Below are positions 1 through 7,321 of a DNA stretch of 45,784 nucleotides, piece by piece (within the stretch, counting starts at the first letter, position 1; each line of letters begins with the position of its first letter). The position numbers and the translations under genes were made by a program. The notes beneath the pieces were generated by a model that was not told where the DNA came from, searched no databases, and worked only from the letters and a program-made list of their open reading frames with translations. The DNA is from Acidimicrobiaceae bacterium (GTDB taxonomy: Bacteria > Actinomycetota > Acidimicrobiia > Acidimicrobiales > Aldehydirespiratoraceae), in NCBI GenBank assembly GCA_028819005.1, contig JAPPMP010000005.1, positions 91,263 to 137,046 on the forward strand, given 5' to 3'.

Positions 1-1
1 T

Positions 2-613
2 GCCGCGGCTCCGGCTGCGCCCGGCGACAGCACGGACGGCCGACGAGCCCGGCGCGGCCGCAATCGAGAACGGGTTGTCGACGCGATGCTGGAGTTGTAC
101 CGCGAAGGTGACCTGCGGCCCTCGGTCAATACCGTGGCCGAACGCTCGGGCGTGTCGCATCGCAGCGTCTTTCGCTACTTCGATGACCTCGGCGAGTTGT
201 GCCGAGTCGCCGTTGAACGTCAGTTCGCCGCTGTGTTCGACCTCTGGGTGGTGCCCGACACCGGTGTCGGGCCTCTTGAAGAGCGGGTGGAACGGCTCGT
301 TGAACAACGGCTCACGCTCTACGACGCAGCGGCGTCGGTGTGGCGCGTCGGACAGACACGAGCCCCTTTCGAGCCGGTCCTGGCACAAAACCTTGAACGC
401 ACAGCGGCGGTCAACGTTGAACAGATGAAGCGACATTTCGCGACCGAGCTGGATGGTCTCAACCCCGACCGCGCCGAAGTGTTGGCCGAGGCCCTAGCCG
501 CGATGTGCTCGCTCGACGCCATCGACCTGTTCCGCCATGTGCGGGAATTGGACCGGGCGGCCACTGCTGAGATCCTCTCGTCCATGCTGTCCGCGGTCCT
601 AGCGAAGGTGTGA
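2..613 (+). CDS. TetR-family transcriptional regulator (5' end outside window)
   Basis: A one-domain TetR-type repressor that probably controls the operon behind it. The helix-turn-helix reads SVNTVAERSGVSHRSVFRYF, the standard TetR DNA-binding pattern, followed by an alpha-helical ligand-binding part with no family I can name. The first ATG in the window is at 86, but starting there would cut helix 1 in half. The frame is open back to base 2 and codes an Arg-rich stretch (RRARRGRNRERVV) typical of TetR N-termini, with no ATG, GTG or TTG inside the window, so the true start lies upstream. The first residues (AAPAAPGDS) are encoded by a copy of the GC-rich repeat found elsewhere in the window, which is odd. 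The stop is 3 bases before the next gene. Confidence 0.85.
   Translation, partial: AAAPAAPGDSTDGRRARRGRNRERVVDAMLELYREGDLRPSVNTVAERSGVSHRSVFRYFDDLGELCRVAVERQFAAVFDLWVVPDTGVGPLEERVERLVEQRLTLYDAAASVWRVGQTRAPFEPVLAQNLERTAAVNVEQMKRHFATELDGLNPDRAEVLAEALAAMCSLDAIDLFRHVRELDRAATAEILSSMLSAVLAKV
5..33 (+). repeat. Edge copy of GC-rich interspersed repeat
   Basis: The core GGCTCCGGCTGCGCCCGGCG matches the arrays at 15826-15991 and 45647-45784 and the inverted copy at 26821-26851. Here it lies inside the open frame of the TetR gene. The window edge hides how many copies precede it. Confidence 0.75.
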
Positions 614-616
614 GCA

Positions 617-1093
617 GTGGTTGAGGTCACCAACGAAACGAATGTCGCGGCCCCCGTCGAGGCGGTCTGGGCGGTGTTGGCAGACTTCGACCGGCTCGCT
701 GACTGGGCACAAGAGATTGATCACAGTTGTCAGTTGAGCGAACGCAGCGAGGGCGTTGGAGCCGAGCGCAGAGTCCAGGTCAAATCCAACGTCGTGCTCG
801 AACGAGTCACCGTCTGGCAACCCGAGGAAAAACTGGCCTATGAGATCGTCGGTCTGCCGAGCGTGGTCAGCAGCGTGGTCAACGAATGGACGCTGAAACC
901 CGATGGAGATCGCACCCGACTATCGCTCACCGCCAAAGTTGAACCAGGGCCCAAACCGCCGATGAAGCTCGCGGCCCGGCTCCTGGCTCGACAGATGGGT
1001 TCGGTCAACCAGCGCTTGCTGCGTGATCTCGAAGCCGTAGCTACACGAACCGCCTCAGGCGGAAGCGCCGGAGCCGGAACCGAGAGGAGTTAG
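617..1093 (+). CDS. SRPBCC / START-like ligand-binding protein
   Basis: A 158-residue protein of the SRPBCC (polyketide cyclase, Bet v 1-like) fold, a helix-grip barrel that binds hydrophobic ligands. The family opening is clear: VTNETNVAAPVEAVWAVLADFDRLADW, that is, strand 1, the 'AP.e.vW.vl.D.....W' motif, then the V-shaped helices; the long C-terminal helix spans about residues 115-145. It starts with GTG 3 bases after the TetR stop and ends 3 bases before the sulfatase GTG, so it is an operon member and probably translationally coupled. It may bind, present or sense the lipophilic substrate handled by its neighbours; this is inference, as the family also includes enzymes. The last residues are a disordered Gly/Ala/Ser tail. 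Confidence 0.8.
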   Translation: MVEVTNETNVAAPVEAVWAVLADFDRLADWAQEIDHSCQLSERSEGVGAERRVQVKSNVVLERVTVWQPEEKLAYEIVGLPSVVSSVVNEWTLKPDGDRTRLSLTAKVEPGPKPPMKLAARLLARQMGSVNQRLLRDLEAVATRTASGGSAGAGTERS

Positions 1094-1096
1094 CAC

Positions 1097-3679
1097 GTGG
1101 CCGACCGACAGCCCGACATAGTCATAGTGCTGACCGACGAAGAGCGGGCCGCGCCTCCCTATGAGACAGCCGAGGTACGAGCTTGGCGCGAACAGGCTCT
1201 TGTCGGTCGGCGTTGGTTCACCGACAACGGTGTGGACTTCCGGCGGCACTACGTGGCGTCGACCGCATGTGTCCCCAGCCGTCCGAGTCTGCTGACCGGC
1301 CAGTATCCCGACGTGCACGGCGTCACCCAGACCGATGGGTTGGGCAAACGGGCGACCGACAGCCGGATGCGCTGGCTCAGACCCGACGAGGTTCCCACAA
1401 TGGGGGACTGGTTGCGCGCTGCCGGCTACGACACCACCTACGTGGGCAAATGGCATGTGAGCCACGCAGACCTCACCGTCGAAGGCCGGCGTCTTCGCAC
1501 CAATAACACCGCCGGGGAGCTGATCCCCGAAGCGGTCGACGCGTACCTGGCCGCGGACCCGCTCGACGAATTCGGCTTCTCGGGTTGGGTGGGGCCAGAA
1601 CCCCACGGCGGCCACTGGTCAGACACCGGCTATGTGCGTGACCCGATCTACGCACAAAGGTCGGCGGCCTGGCTGCGGGACCGCTATAGGCGTCGAGCCG
1701 AAGGCGACGAAGACGCGGCTAAACCGTTCCTGCTGATCTGCTCGTTCGTCAACCCTCACGACATCGTGCTCTGGCCCATACTGGCCGTGCAGAAACGGCG
1801 CGGCAACGAATTCGCCCCGTCGGCGGCCGAGCCGCCGCCGATCCCACCGTCGCCCACCGACGACGAGGACCTCTCCGACAAACCCGCACTGCAGATGGCC
1901 TACCGCGACGGCTATTACTCGGCGTACGGCCCGGCGCCGCTGATACGGCGCGCATACGAGAGCAACGCCGAGCGCTATCGCCAGACCTACTACCGATTGC
2001 ATCATGACGTGGACGGACCCATTGATGTGGTTCGCCGTGCGGTCACCGAACAGAGCGATGGCGACACGGTCCTGGTGTTCAGCGCTGATCACGGTGATCT
2101 GCTCGGTTCACATGGAGGTTTGCATCAGAAGTGGTATCAGCTGTACGACGAGGCAACCAGGGTGCCGCTGCAGATCGTCCGGACGGGGACCAGTGCCACC
2201 ACCCCGGCGGTTGTCGATGCGCCGACCAGCCACATTGACCTGCTCCCCACGTTGCTTGGACTCGCTGGTGCCGATGAGGCGGCCCTGGCAACCGAATTGG
2301 CGCAAACCCATACAGAAGTGCACCGGTTGCCCGGACGAGACCTGAGCGGACTGCTTTCGGCGCCGCAGCAGGCACCAACAGATTCGGTGTATCTCGTTAC
2401 CCGCGACAACATGCTCGAAGGCGACGGTTCAAGCGCGGCGATGCTGGCGGTCCGAGGGCGCGTCGATGCCCCGTACCCGCTGCAGATCAAGGTCCCGTCA
2501 CATGCGGCAACCAACGTGGAGGCGATCGTCGGCACCGTTGCCGGACAGCTGTGGAAGCTGGTCCGCACCTTCGACGACCCTGCCACCTGGACCGAACCCC
2601 ATGAACGGCAACTTTCTGCGCGCACCCCGGGCGGTCCGGTGTATCGGACCGAGCCGATCCCGCACCAATGGGAGCTGTACTGCCTGAGCGACGACCCCGT
2701 CGAAGCGCACAACCAATGGAACAACCCCGAATTCATGGAGGTATTTGAAGTGCTGCGAGAAGACCTGAAGAGAATCCGCCGCGAGCGGATCCCGGCGCGC
2801 AACGCCGAATGGCCCACCGCCCCGCGTCAAGGCGACCGTCCCAAATCCAAGCGCCCGCCGCTGCCCGCGCGTGGCCTGCGACGCATCCTTCGAAAGGCCG
2901 GCCTCCATCCCGACGACCCTGAGTCCGTCAAGCTGGACTTGGCAGGGCACCGTGCGCTCATCGTTGCCACCAACCAGGCGACTCTTGAAGTCGGCAAGCC
3001 CACGGGCGTGTTCGGGTCGGAGCTGACCGTTCCCTACTACGAATTCCTCGATGCCGGCATGGACGTGGATATTGCCTCGCCCAAGGGCGGCGACATCCCG
3101 TTCGACCCGAAGTCGTTGATTCCGATCATTCGCTCTCATCACGATGACCGGTTCATGGCCGACGACGAGGCCAAGGAGAAAGTCACCAACAGCCTGGCCA
3201 TCGGAGACCTCGACATGGACGACTACGACATCGTCTACTTCGCCGGCGGGTGGGGAGCTGCTTGGGACCTCGGCACCTCGGATGTGGTCGGGGCACAGGT
3301 CACCGCCGCCGCGGCGCAAAATAAGGTGATCGGCGGGGTCTGCCATGGACCGCTGGGTCTGTTGAAAGCCAAGACCGCCGAGGGGGAGCCGCTGGTCAAG
3401 GGCCGCTCCCTCACTGCGGTCACCGACAAGCAGGTCGCCGAACTCGGCATCGGCAGCACTCCACAACATCCTGAGACAGAGCTGCGGCGTCTTGGCGCCG
3501 ATTTCCAGAGCACCCACAAGCGCCGAGACGTCTTCGCCAACCATGTGGTGGTCGACGGGGATCTGATAACCGGCCAGAACCAGAACGCGGGGCCCATGGT
3601 GGCCCGCGAGATGATGCTCAGGGTGCTGTCCAAACGCGATGCCGCAAACCGGAAAGCTGTGTCGGTCGGCGGCGACTGA
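1097..3679 (+). CDS. Sulfatase fused to DJ-1/PfpI domain
   Basis: An 860-residue two-domain protein. Residues 1 to about 560 are a type I sulfatase of the alkaline-phosphatase superfamily. D14-E15 stands where the metal-binding Asp pair lies, C58-V-P-S-R62 is the CxPSR motif whose Cys becomes formylglycine, GKWH (K118, H120) follows, and SADHGD (D331, H332) supplies further metal ligands. After a basic, Pro-rich linker (about 575-615), residues 618-845 form a DJ-1/PfpI (class I amidotransferase-like, Hsp31 type) domain with the acidic residue E642 and the nucleophile elbow GGVCHGP (C749, H750). The usual GGHG is GGWG here. No signal peptide is seen, so it is probably cytoplasmic. GTG start with GAGAGGAG at 1082-1089. 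No formylglycine-generating enzyme is in the window. The fusion is continuous with no frameshift. Confidence 0.88.
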   Translation: MADRQPDIVIVLTDEERAAPPYETAEVRAWREQALVGRRWFTDNGVDFRRHYVASTACVPSRPSLLTGQYPDVHGVTQTDGLGKRATDSRMRWLRPDEVPTMGDWLRAAGYDTTYVGKWHVSHADLTVEGRRLRTNNTAGELIPEAVDAYLAADPLDEFGFSGWVGPEPHGGHWSDTGYVRDPIYAQRSAAWLRDRYRRRAEGDEDAAKPFLLICSFVNPHDIVLWPILAVQKRRGNEFAPSAAEPPPIPPSPTDDEDLSDKPALQMAYRDGYYSAYGPAPLIRRAYESNAERYRQTYYRLHHDVDGPIDVVRRAVTEQSDGDTVLVFSADHGDLLGSHGGLHQKWYQLYDEATRVPLQIVRTGTSATTPAVVDAPTSHIDLLPTLLGLAGADEAALATELAQTHTEVHRLPGRDLSGLLSAPQQAPTDSVYLVTRDNMLEGDGSSAAMLAVRGRVDAPYPLQIKVPSHAATNVEAIVGTVAGQLWKLVRTFDDPATWTEPHERQLSARTPGGPVYRTEPIPHQWELYCLSDDPVEAHNQWNNPEFMEVFEVLREDLKRIRRERIPARNAEWPTAPRQGDRPKSKRPPLPARGLRRILRKAGLHPDDPESVKLDLAGHRALIVATNQATLEVGKPTGVFGSELTVPYYEFLDAGMDVDIASPKGGDIPFDPKSLIPIIRSHHDDRFMADDEAKEKVTNSLAIGDLDMDDYDIVYFAGGWGAAWDLGTSDVVGAQVTAAAAQNKVIGGVCHGPLGLLKAKTAEGEPLVKGRSLTAVTDKQVAELGIGSTPQHPETELRRLGADFQSTHKRRDVFANHVVVDGDLITGQNQNAGPMVAREMMLRVLSKRDAANRKAVSVGGD

Positions 3680-3692
3680 GGAGGGAGATCTG

Positions 3693-4523
3693 ATGGAGGT
3701 CGTTCTGCTCGGGACTGGTTCGCCTATCCCTGATCCGAATCGCGCCGGCCCCGCAACGCTGATAAAGACCGGTGAGGGTGGCCTGGAACAGGTCTTGATC
3801 GACGCTGGACGTGGTTGCGTTATGCGCATGGCGGCTGCCGGTTCTCTGCCGGTGTTGCTCTCGGGTGTGCTCATAACCCATCTGCACAGCGATCACCTGT
3901 GCGCCTTGAACGACGTGATCACCACCCAATGGGTCATGACCAATGAGCCCAGACCGTTGAGGATCTGGGGACCTGTGGGGACAGAGCGCTTCGTCGATCG
4001 CACCTTGGACGCCCTCGGACCCGACATCGGTTACCGGACCGCCCACCACGACGATCTGAACTGGGAACCGCTGGTCGAAGTCAGCGAAGTGCGGGCGGGC
4101 GATTCGTTCGAGCTGGGTTCGATGCAGGTGAGTGTTCACCCGACGGTTCATGCTCCCGTGGAGCCCACTGTCGGCTATCGAGTGGAGCGGGAGGGCAAAG
4201 CAGCGGCGTTCGCAGGCGACACGGTCCCTTGCGCCGGACTCGACGAGCTGACCAACAACGCCGATGTCTATGTGCAGACCGTTATCCGCGACGATCTAGT
4301 GAGGCTGGTGCCGGTAGAGCGCATGCAGGACATTCTCGACTATCACTCGAGCGTTGAGCAGGCAGCGCAGACCGCTGCACGAAACGGAGTGAAGACCTTG
4401 GTCCTGACGCACTTGGTCCCGGCGCCTCAGCCTGCACAGTACGACGAGTGGCGGGCGATCGCCGCGCAGCATTTCAACGGTGAGATCGTCATCGGCGACG
4501 ACCTCACCAGCGTGTCGTGTTGA
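3693..4523 (+). CDS. MBL-fold hydrolase, RNase Z / type III arylsulfatase-like
   Basis: A 276-residue metallo-beta-lactamase-fold enzyme. It begins MEVVLLGTGSPIPDP, the opening strand and glycine loop of the RNase Z-like branch, and has the metal motif THLHSDH near residue 62, an Asp ligand in FAGDT and a late His in LTHLVP. I chose ATG 3693 because a strong GAGGAGGGAG ribosome site (3679-3688) precedes it; a longer frame opening at 3639 would overlap the sulfatase gene. RNase Z-like enzymes of this kind include both tRNA 3' processing enzymes and zinc-dependent arylsulfatases (type III). The operon position 13 bases behind a type I sulfatase favours a sulfuric- or phosphoric-ester hydrolase role over tRNA processing, but sequence alone does not settle this. 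Confidence 0.82.
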   Translation: MEVVLLGTGSPIPDPNRAGPATLIKTGEGGLEQVLIDAGRGCVMRMAAAGSLPVLLSGVLITHLHSDHLCALNDVITTQWVMTNEPRPLRIWGPVGTERFVDRTLDALGPDIGYRTAHHDDLNWEPLVEVSEVRAGDSFELGSMQVSVHPTVHAPVEPTVGYRVEREGKAAAFAGDTVPCAGLDELTNNADVYVQTVIRDDLVRLVPVERMQDILDYHSSVEQAAQTAARNGVKTLVLTHLVPAPQPAQYDEWRAIAAQHFNGEIVIGDDLTSVSC

Positions 4524-4531
4524 CGGGATTT

Positions 4532-5662
4532 TCAGAACTCGAGGGCTGATTCGGGCGCGGGGGCGATCATCGCCTCGGCAAAAGCGTGGACATGCGCCGG
4601 GCTGACCATGGCGTGTTGGCTCCCGGCATGGATATCCCGAAAACAGCGCTGAAAGCCGCCGTCTCGCAGAGCGGTTGTGCCGATGTGCCGGTACAAAGCC
4701 TGGATTGCCTGGGTTGACTGCTGGGTGAACCAGGCGGTCGCCTGCAGTGCCTCACCAATCGCCGCTTGGTCGATGTTGTCGTCGAGGGCTGATTGTTCCG
4801 CCTTGGCGAAGGCCGCCCGGATCCACAGGTCGCCGGCACGGAAGAGGCTTTCGGCTTCGGCCAGGTCGTATTGGAACCGGGGATCCTCGGCGAGGGTGGA
4901 CTTGCCGGTCATGCGTTGTTTGGTCTTGGCCAGCGCGGTCGCTTCGTCGATGGCTCGGCGCATCACTCCGAGCGCCCATCCGGCGTGGCCGACCTCGGTG
5001 ATGCACAGCACTCCGAGGTTGTAGGCGGGTCCGCCGCGATACTTGGTGAACCCGAAGAACGACAGTGTCCGGTCTTCGGGCACGATGCTGTCGATCTTGT
5101 AGTCGTACGAAGCCGTCGAGCGGAGGCCCATCACGTGCCAATTTCCACCTATGTCGGCCTCGTCTATCGGCACCACGGCCAGCAGAAACTCGGGGTCCCC
5201 TTCGGCGGGCGCGGAAAAAGAGCCGCATCCGGCCCATTCAGCGTGTTGCAGGCCAGACCCGAAGGAGTAGTTGCCGGTGATGTGATACCCGTCGGGACAT
5301 GGCACAGCGGTGCCGTTGGGAGCGAATTGTCCCGCTACCAGCGGTACGCCATCGGCGAACATCACGTCGCTGAACGAAGCCGGCGACCATGACCCGAAAT
5401 AGCAGGCGGCGGTGTTGCTCGCCATGACCACCCAGCCGATGGAACCGTCGGCGCGGGCGAGTTCGGTGAACACATCGAGGGATTCGCCGAAACTGAGCTC
5501 TGCTCCGCCAACTTCGGTGGGGCTGAGCACGCCGTAGAGACCGGCCTCGCGGCAGAGCTTGACTGCTTCGTCGGTCATGTGAGTGCCCTCGGCCTCGGCC
5601 CTGGCACCCTCGGCGTCCAGCGTGGTGCGGAGATCACGAGCGGCGTCAAGTAGCTCATTCAT
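4532..5662 (-). CDS. Acyl-CoA dehydrogenase-fold flavin monooxygenase (HsaA-like)
   Basis: A 376-residue protein with the acyl-CoA dehydrogenase fold, of the group D flavin monooxygenase type (HsaA, DszC, HpaB relatives) that use reduced flavin from a partner reductase. Signs are the N-terminal helical domain with the GLYGVLSPTEVGG motif, the SFGSGLQHAEWAG segment that lies in the flavin-contact strand region of this group, and the C-terminal RDIHAGSQH motif. A catalytic Glu base of true acyl-CoA dehydrogenases is not obvious. No reductase partner gene is adjacent. It is convergent with the MBL gene (8 bases between stops) and divergent from the TLP1 gene over 86 bases. HsaA itself hydroxylates a phenolic steroid intermediate; the substrate here is unknown. 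Confidence 0.75.
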   Translation of the reverse strand: MNELLDAARDLRTTLDAEGARAEAEGTHMTDEAVKLCREAGLYGVLSPTEVGGAELSFGESLDVFTELARADGSIGWVVMASNTAACYFGSWSPASFSDVMFADGVPLVAGQFAPNGTAVPCPDGYHITGNYSFGSGLQHAEWAGCGSFSAPAEGDPEFLLAVVPIDEADIGGNWHVMGLRSTASYDYKIDSIVPEDRTLSFFGFTKYRGGPAYNLGVLCITEVGHAGWALGVMRRAIDEATALAKTKQRMTGKSTLAEDPRFQYDLAEAESLFRAGDLWIRAAFAKAEQSALDDNIDQAAIGEALQATAWFTQQSTQAIQALYRHIGTTALRDGGFQRCFRDIHAGSQHAMVSPAHVHAFAEAMIAPAPESALEF

Positions 5663-5748
5663 GCAAAGAGTCTCCCAGCTTGCGTGCCGAGGTTGAAATC
5701 GTCGGCGGGTGATGCGTATCGAACGCCTCAGAGTAGGGTCCGCTCCAA

Positions 5749-7233
5749 ATGAATTGCGAACCCGGCACTGTGGTGTTGATCGGTGCGGCCGCTGCCGGCC
5801 GGCGCCCGGTCGATCCAGGCGCTGGTTTCGACGCCACAGGGTTGATGGCCGAAGCTCTGCGAGGTGCCCTGAAAGACTGTGGTGTAGCCGGCCTCGGCCC
5901 CAAGATCGATTGGATCGGCGCTGCTCGCGGGCTTGCGCAGCTTCCAGACGCGGCCCGTCGGGTCGGGGAGGCGGTGGGCGCGGACCCCCATACGGTCGCT
6001 GCGGACGTGGGTATTCCCCAGCAGACGCTGATCAATCTGGCGTTCGAGGCGATCCGTTCTGGTCGACATGGCATCGCGGTGGTGTGCGGCGGGGAGGCCA
6101 AGCACCGCGATGACCTGGCGCGCCGGGCCGGTGTGGAACTGCCGGGCCACGATCAGGAAGGCCTCGTGCCCGACGAGGAGTTCCGCCCCACCGGTGAGAT
6201 CGTTGCCCGGCCGGAGATCGAGATTGGAGCGGTCGTTCCGGTCCAGCAATATGCCATGATCGAGAATGCTCGGCGGGCCGCGCACGGCTGGTCGCTGAGC
6301 CGTCACCGGGACGAGATCGCGGCGCGCTGGCACGGTTTCAACCAGGTCGCCCAGACGAATCCCCGTGCTGCGTTCGGCGAGCCGATGTCGCCTGAGGAGA
6401 TTCGTGATCCTGCACCGGCGAACCGTCCCATGGCGTTTCCCTATACCAAGTGGCACAGCTCCCAGTGGAGCGTGGACCAGGCCGCGGCTCTGGTTCTTTG
6501 TTCGGCGTCGACAGCGGTTTCGCTGGGTGTGCCTCGGGATCGCTGGGTTTTTCCTCATGCGGGCCTCGAGTCGTCGATGTCGCTCTCGTTGTCACGTCGA
6601 GGCGACCTCCATCGCTGGCCGGCCATGGCGGTGCTGGGTGCTGCGGCCGAGCGCCATATCGGTCGCCGCGTGGCCGACATGGACCACATCGAGCTCTACA
6701 GCTGTTTCCCGTCAGCGGTCGCGGTTCAACAGTCCGAACTCTCAGTGGATCCCGACAGGGTTTGCACCGTAACTGGAGGCATGGGCTTTGCCGGGGGTCC
6801 ATTGAACAACTTCGTGTTTCAAGCGACGGTCGAGATGATCGACCGGGTTCGATCCGAGCCGGGCACTTACGGCTTTGTCACTGCGGTCAGTGGATTGTTG
6901 ACCAAACCTGGACTCACAGTTTGGAGCACAGACCCTCCGCCGGCCGGTTTGCTGACGGCTGATCTGGCGGCTGAGGCTGAAGCCGCCACCGCTGAGGTTC
7001 CGCTCGACGAAGATCCCCACGGTGAGGGAACGGTCGCCACTTACACCGTCGTGTACGACGGCATGGAACCCTCCGGCGTGCGGGCAATAGTGGACCTCAC
7101 TTCCGGCACTTCCGGCACTTCCGGCAGCCGAGCCGTGGCAGCCCTCGACGACCCCGAGGTTGCCGCAGATGCAGTCAACGAAGACCTGATCGGCGCCCCC
7201 GTCACCGTCCACGGCACCACCCTCAGGGTCTAG
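5749..7233 (+). CDS. Thiolase-like protein type 1 (TLP1-type)
   Basis: A 494-residue thiolase-superfamily protein. Two thiolase halves can be followed (about 1-250 and 255-400: GIPQQTLINLAFEAIRSG, ELYSCFPSAVAVQ, GGMGFAGGPLNNF), then an extra C-terminal beta domain (about 415-494, TYTVVYDGMEPSG) as in the thiolase-like protein type 1 of mycobacteria. The nucleophilic Cys of degradative thiolases (CxSG-type motif) is missing at the expected helix, where LINLAFEA stands, so ordinary thiolysis is doubtful. A ninefold base repeat codes GTSGTSGTSGS at about residue 450, a likely flexible loop. The start is an ATG without a clear ribosome site. It may handle CoA esters made by the neighbouring oxygenase, but its reaction is unknown. 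Confidence 0.75.
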   Translation: MNCEPGTVVLIGAAAAGRRPVDPGAGFDATGLMAEALRGALKDCGVAGLGPKIDWIGAARGLAQLPDAARRVGEAVGADPHTVAADVGIPQQTLINLAFEAIRSGRHGIAVVCGGEAKHRDDLARRAGVELPGHDQEGLVPDEEFRPTGEIVARPEIEIGAVVPVQQYAMIENARRAAHGWSLSRHRDEIAARWHGFNQVAQTNPRAAFGEPMSPEEIRDPAPANRPMAFPYTKWHSSQWSVDQAAALVLCSASTAVSLGVPRDRWVFPHAGLESSMSLSLSRRGDLHRWPAMAVLGAAAERHIGRRVADMDHIELYSCFPSAVAVQQSELSVDPDRVCTVTGGMGFAGGPLNNFVFQATVEMIDRVRSEPGTYGFVTAVSGLLTKPGLTVWSTDPPPAGLLTADLAAEAEAATAEVPLDEDPHGEGTVATYTVVYDGMEPSGVRAIVDLTSGTSGTSGSRAVAALDDPEVAADAVNEDLIGAPVTVHGTTLRV

Positions 7234-7255
7234 AGCGAGCGTGTTTCGCTCCAGC

Positions 7256-7321
7256 CTTCCGAATTGGGACATTTCAGAAAACTAATAGTATATTCTTCCG
7301 AAATGGGCCGGGATTCGGAAG
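7256..7321. promoter_or_regulatory. Two inverted-repeat operator sites around the fic promoter
   Basis: Site A pairs CTTCCGAA (7256-7263) with the near-complement TTCAGAAA (7273-7280). Site B pairs CTTCCGAA (7295-7302) with its perfect complement TTCGGAAG (7314-7321). Between them lies the AT-rich TAATAGTATATT. The arrangement suits a dimeric repressor that blocks the fic promoter and start codon, possibly the winged-helix tail of Fic itself (inference). Confidence 0.5.
7289..7294 (+). promoter_or_regulatory. -10 box of fic promoter (leaderless)
   Basis: TATATT lies 8 bases before ATG 7303, with GGGACA (7266-7271) 17 bases further upstream as a -35. Transcription would begin at or next to the A of the start codon. 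Confidence 0.5.

Noticed and set aside
2498..3874. 458-residue open frame on the minus strand opposite the sulfatase
   Set aside because: It is the antisense of a gene with clear motifs, has no recognisable domain and results from GC-rich third positions.
7264..7302. TTG 7264 as the start of fic
   Set aside because: It falls on the likely -35 and operator A; ATG 7303 fits the -10 spacing and the family N-terminus.
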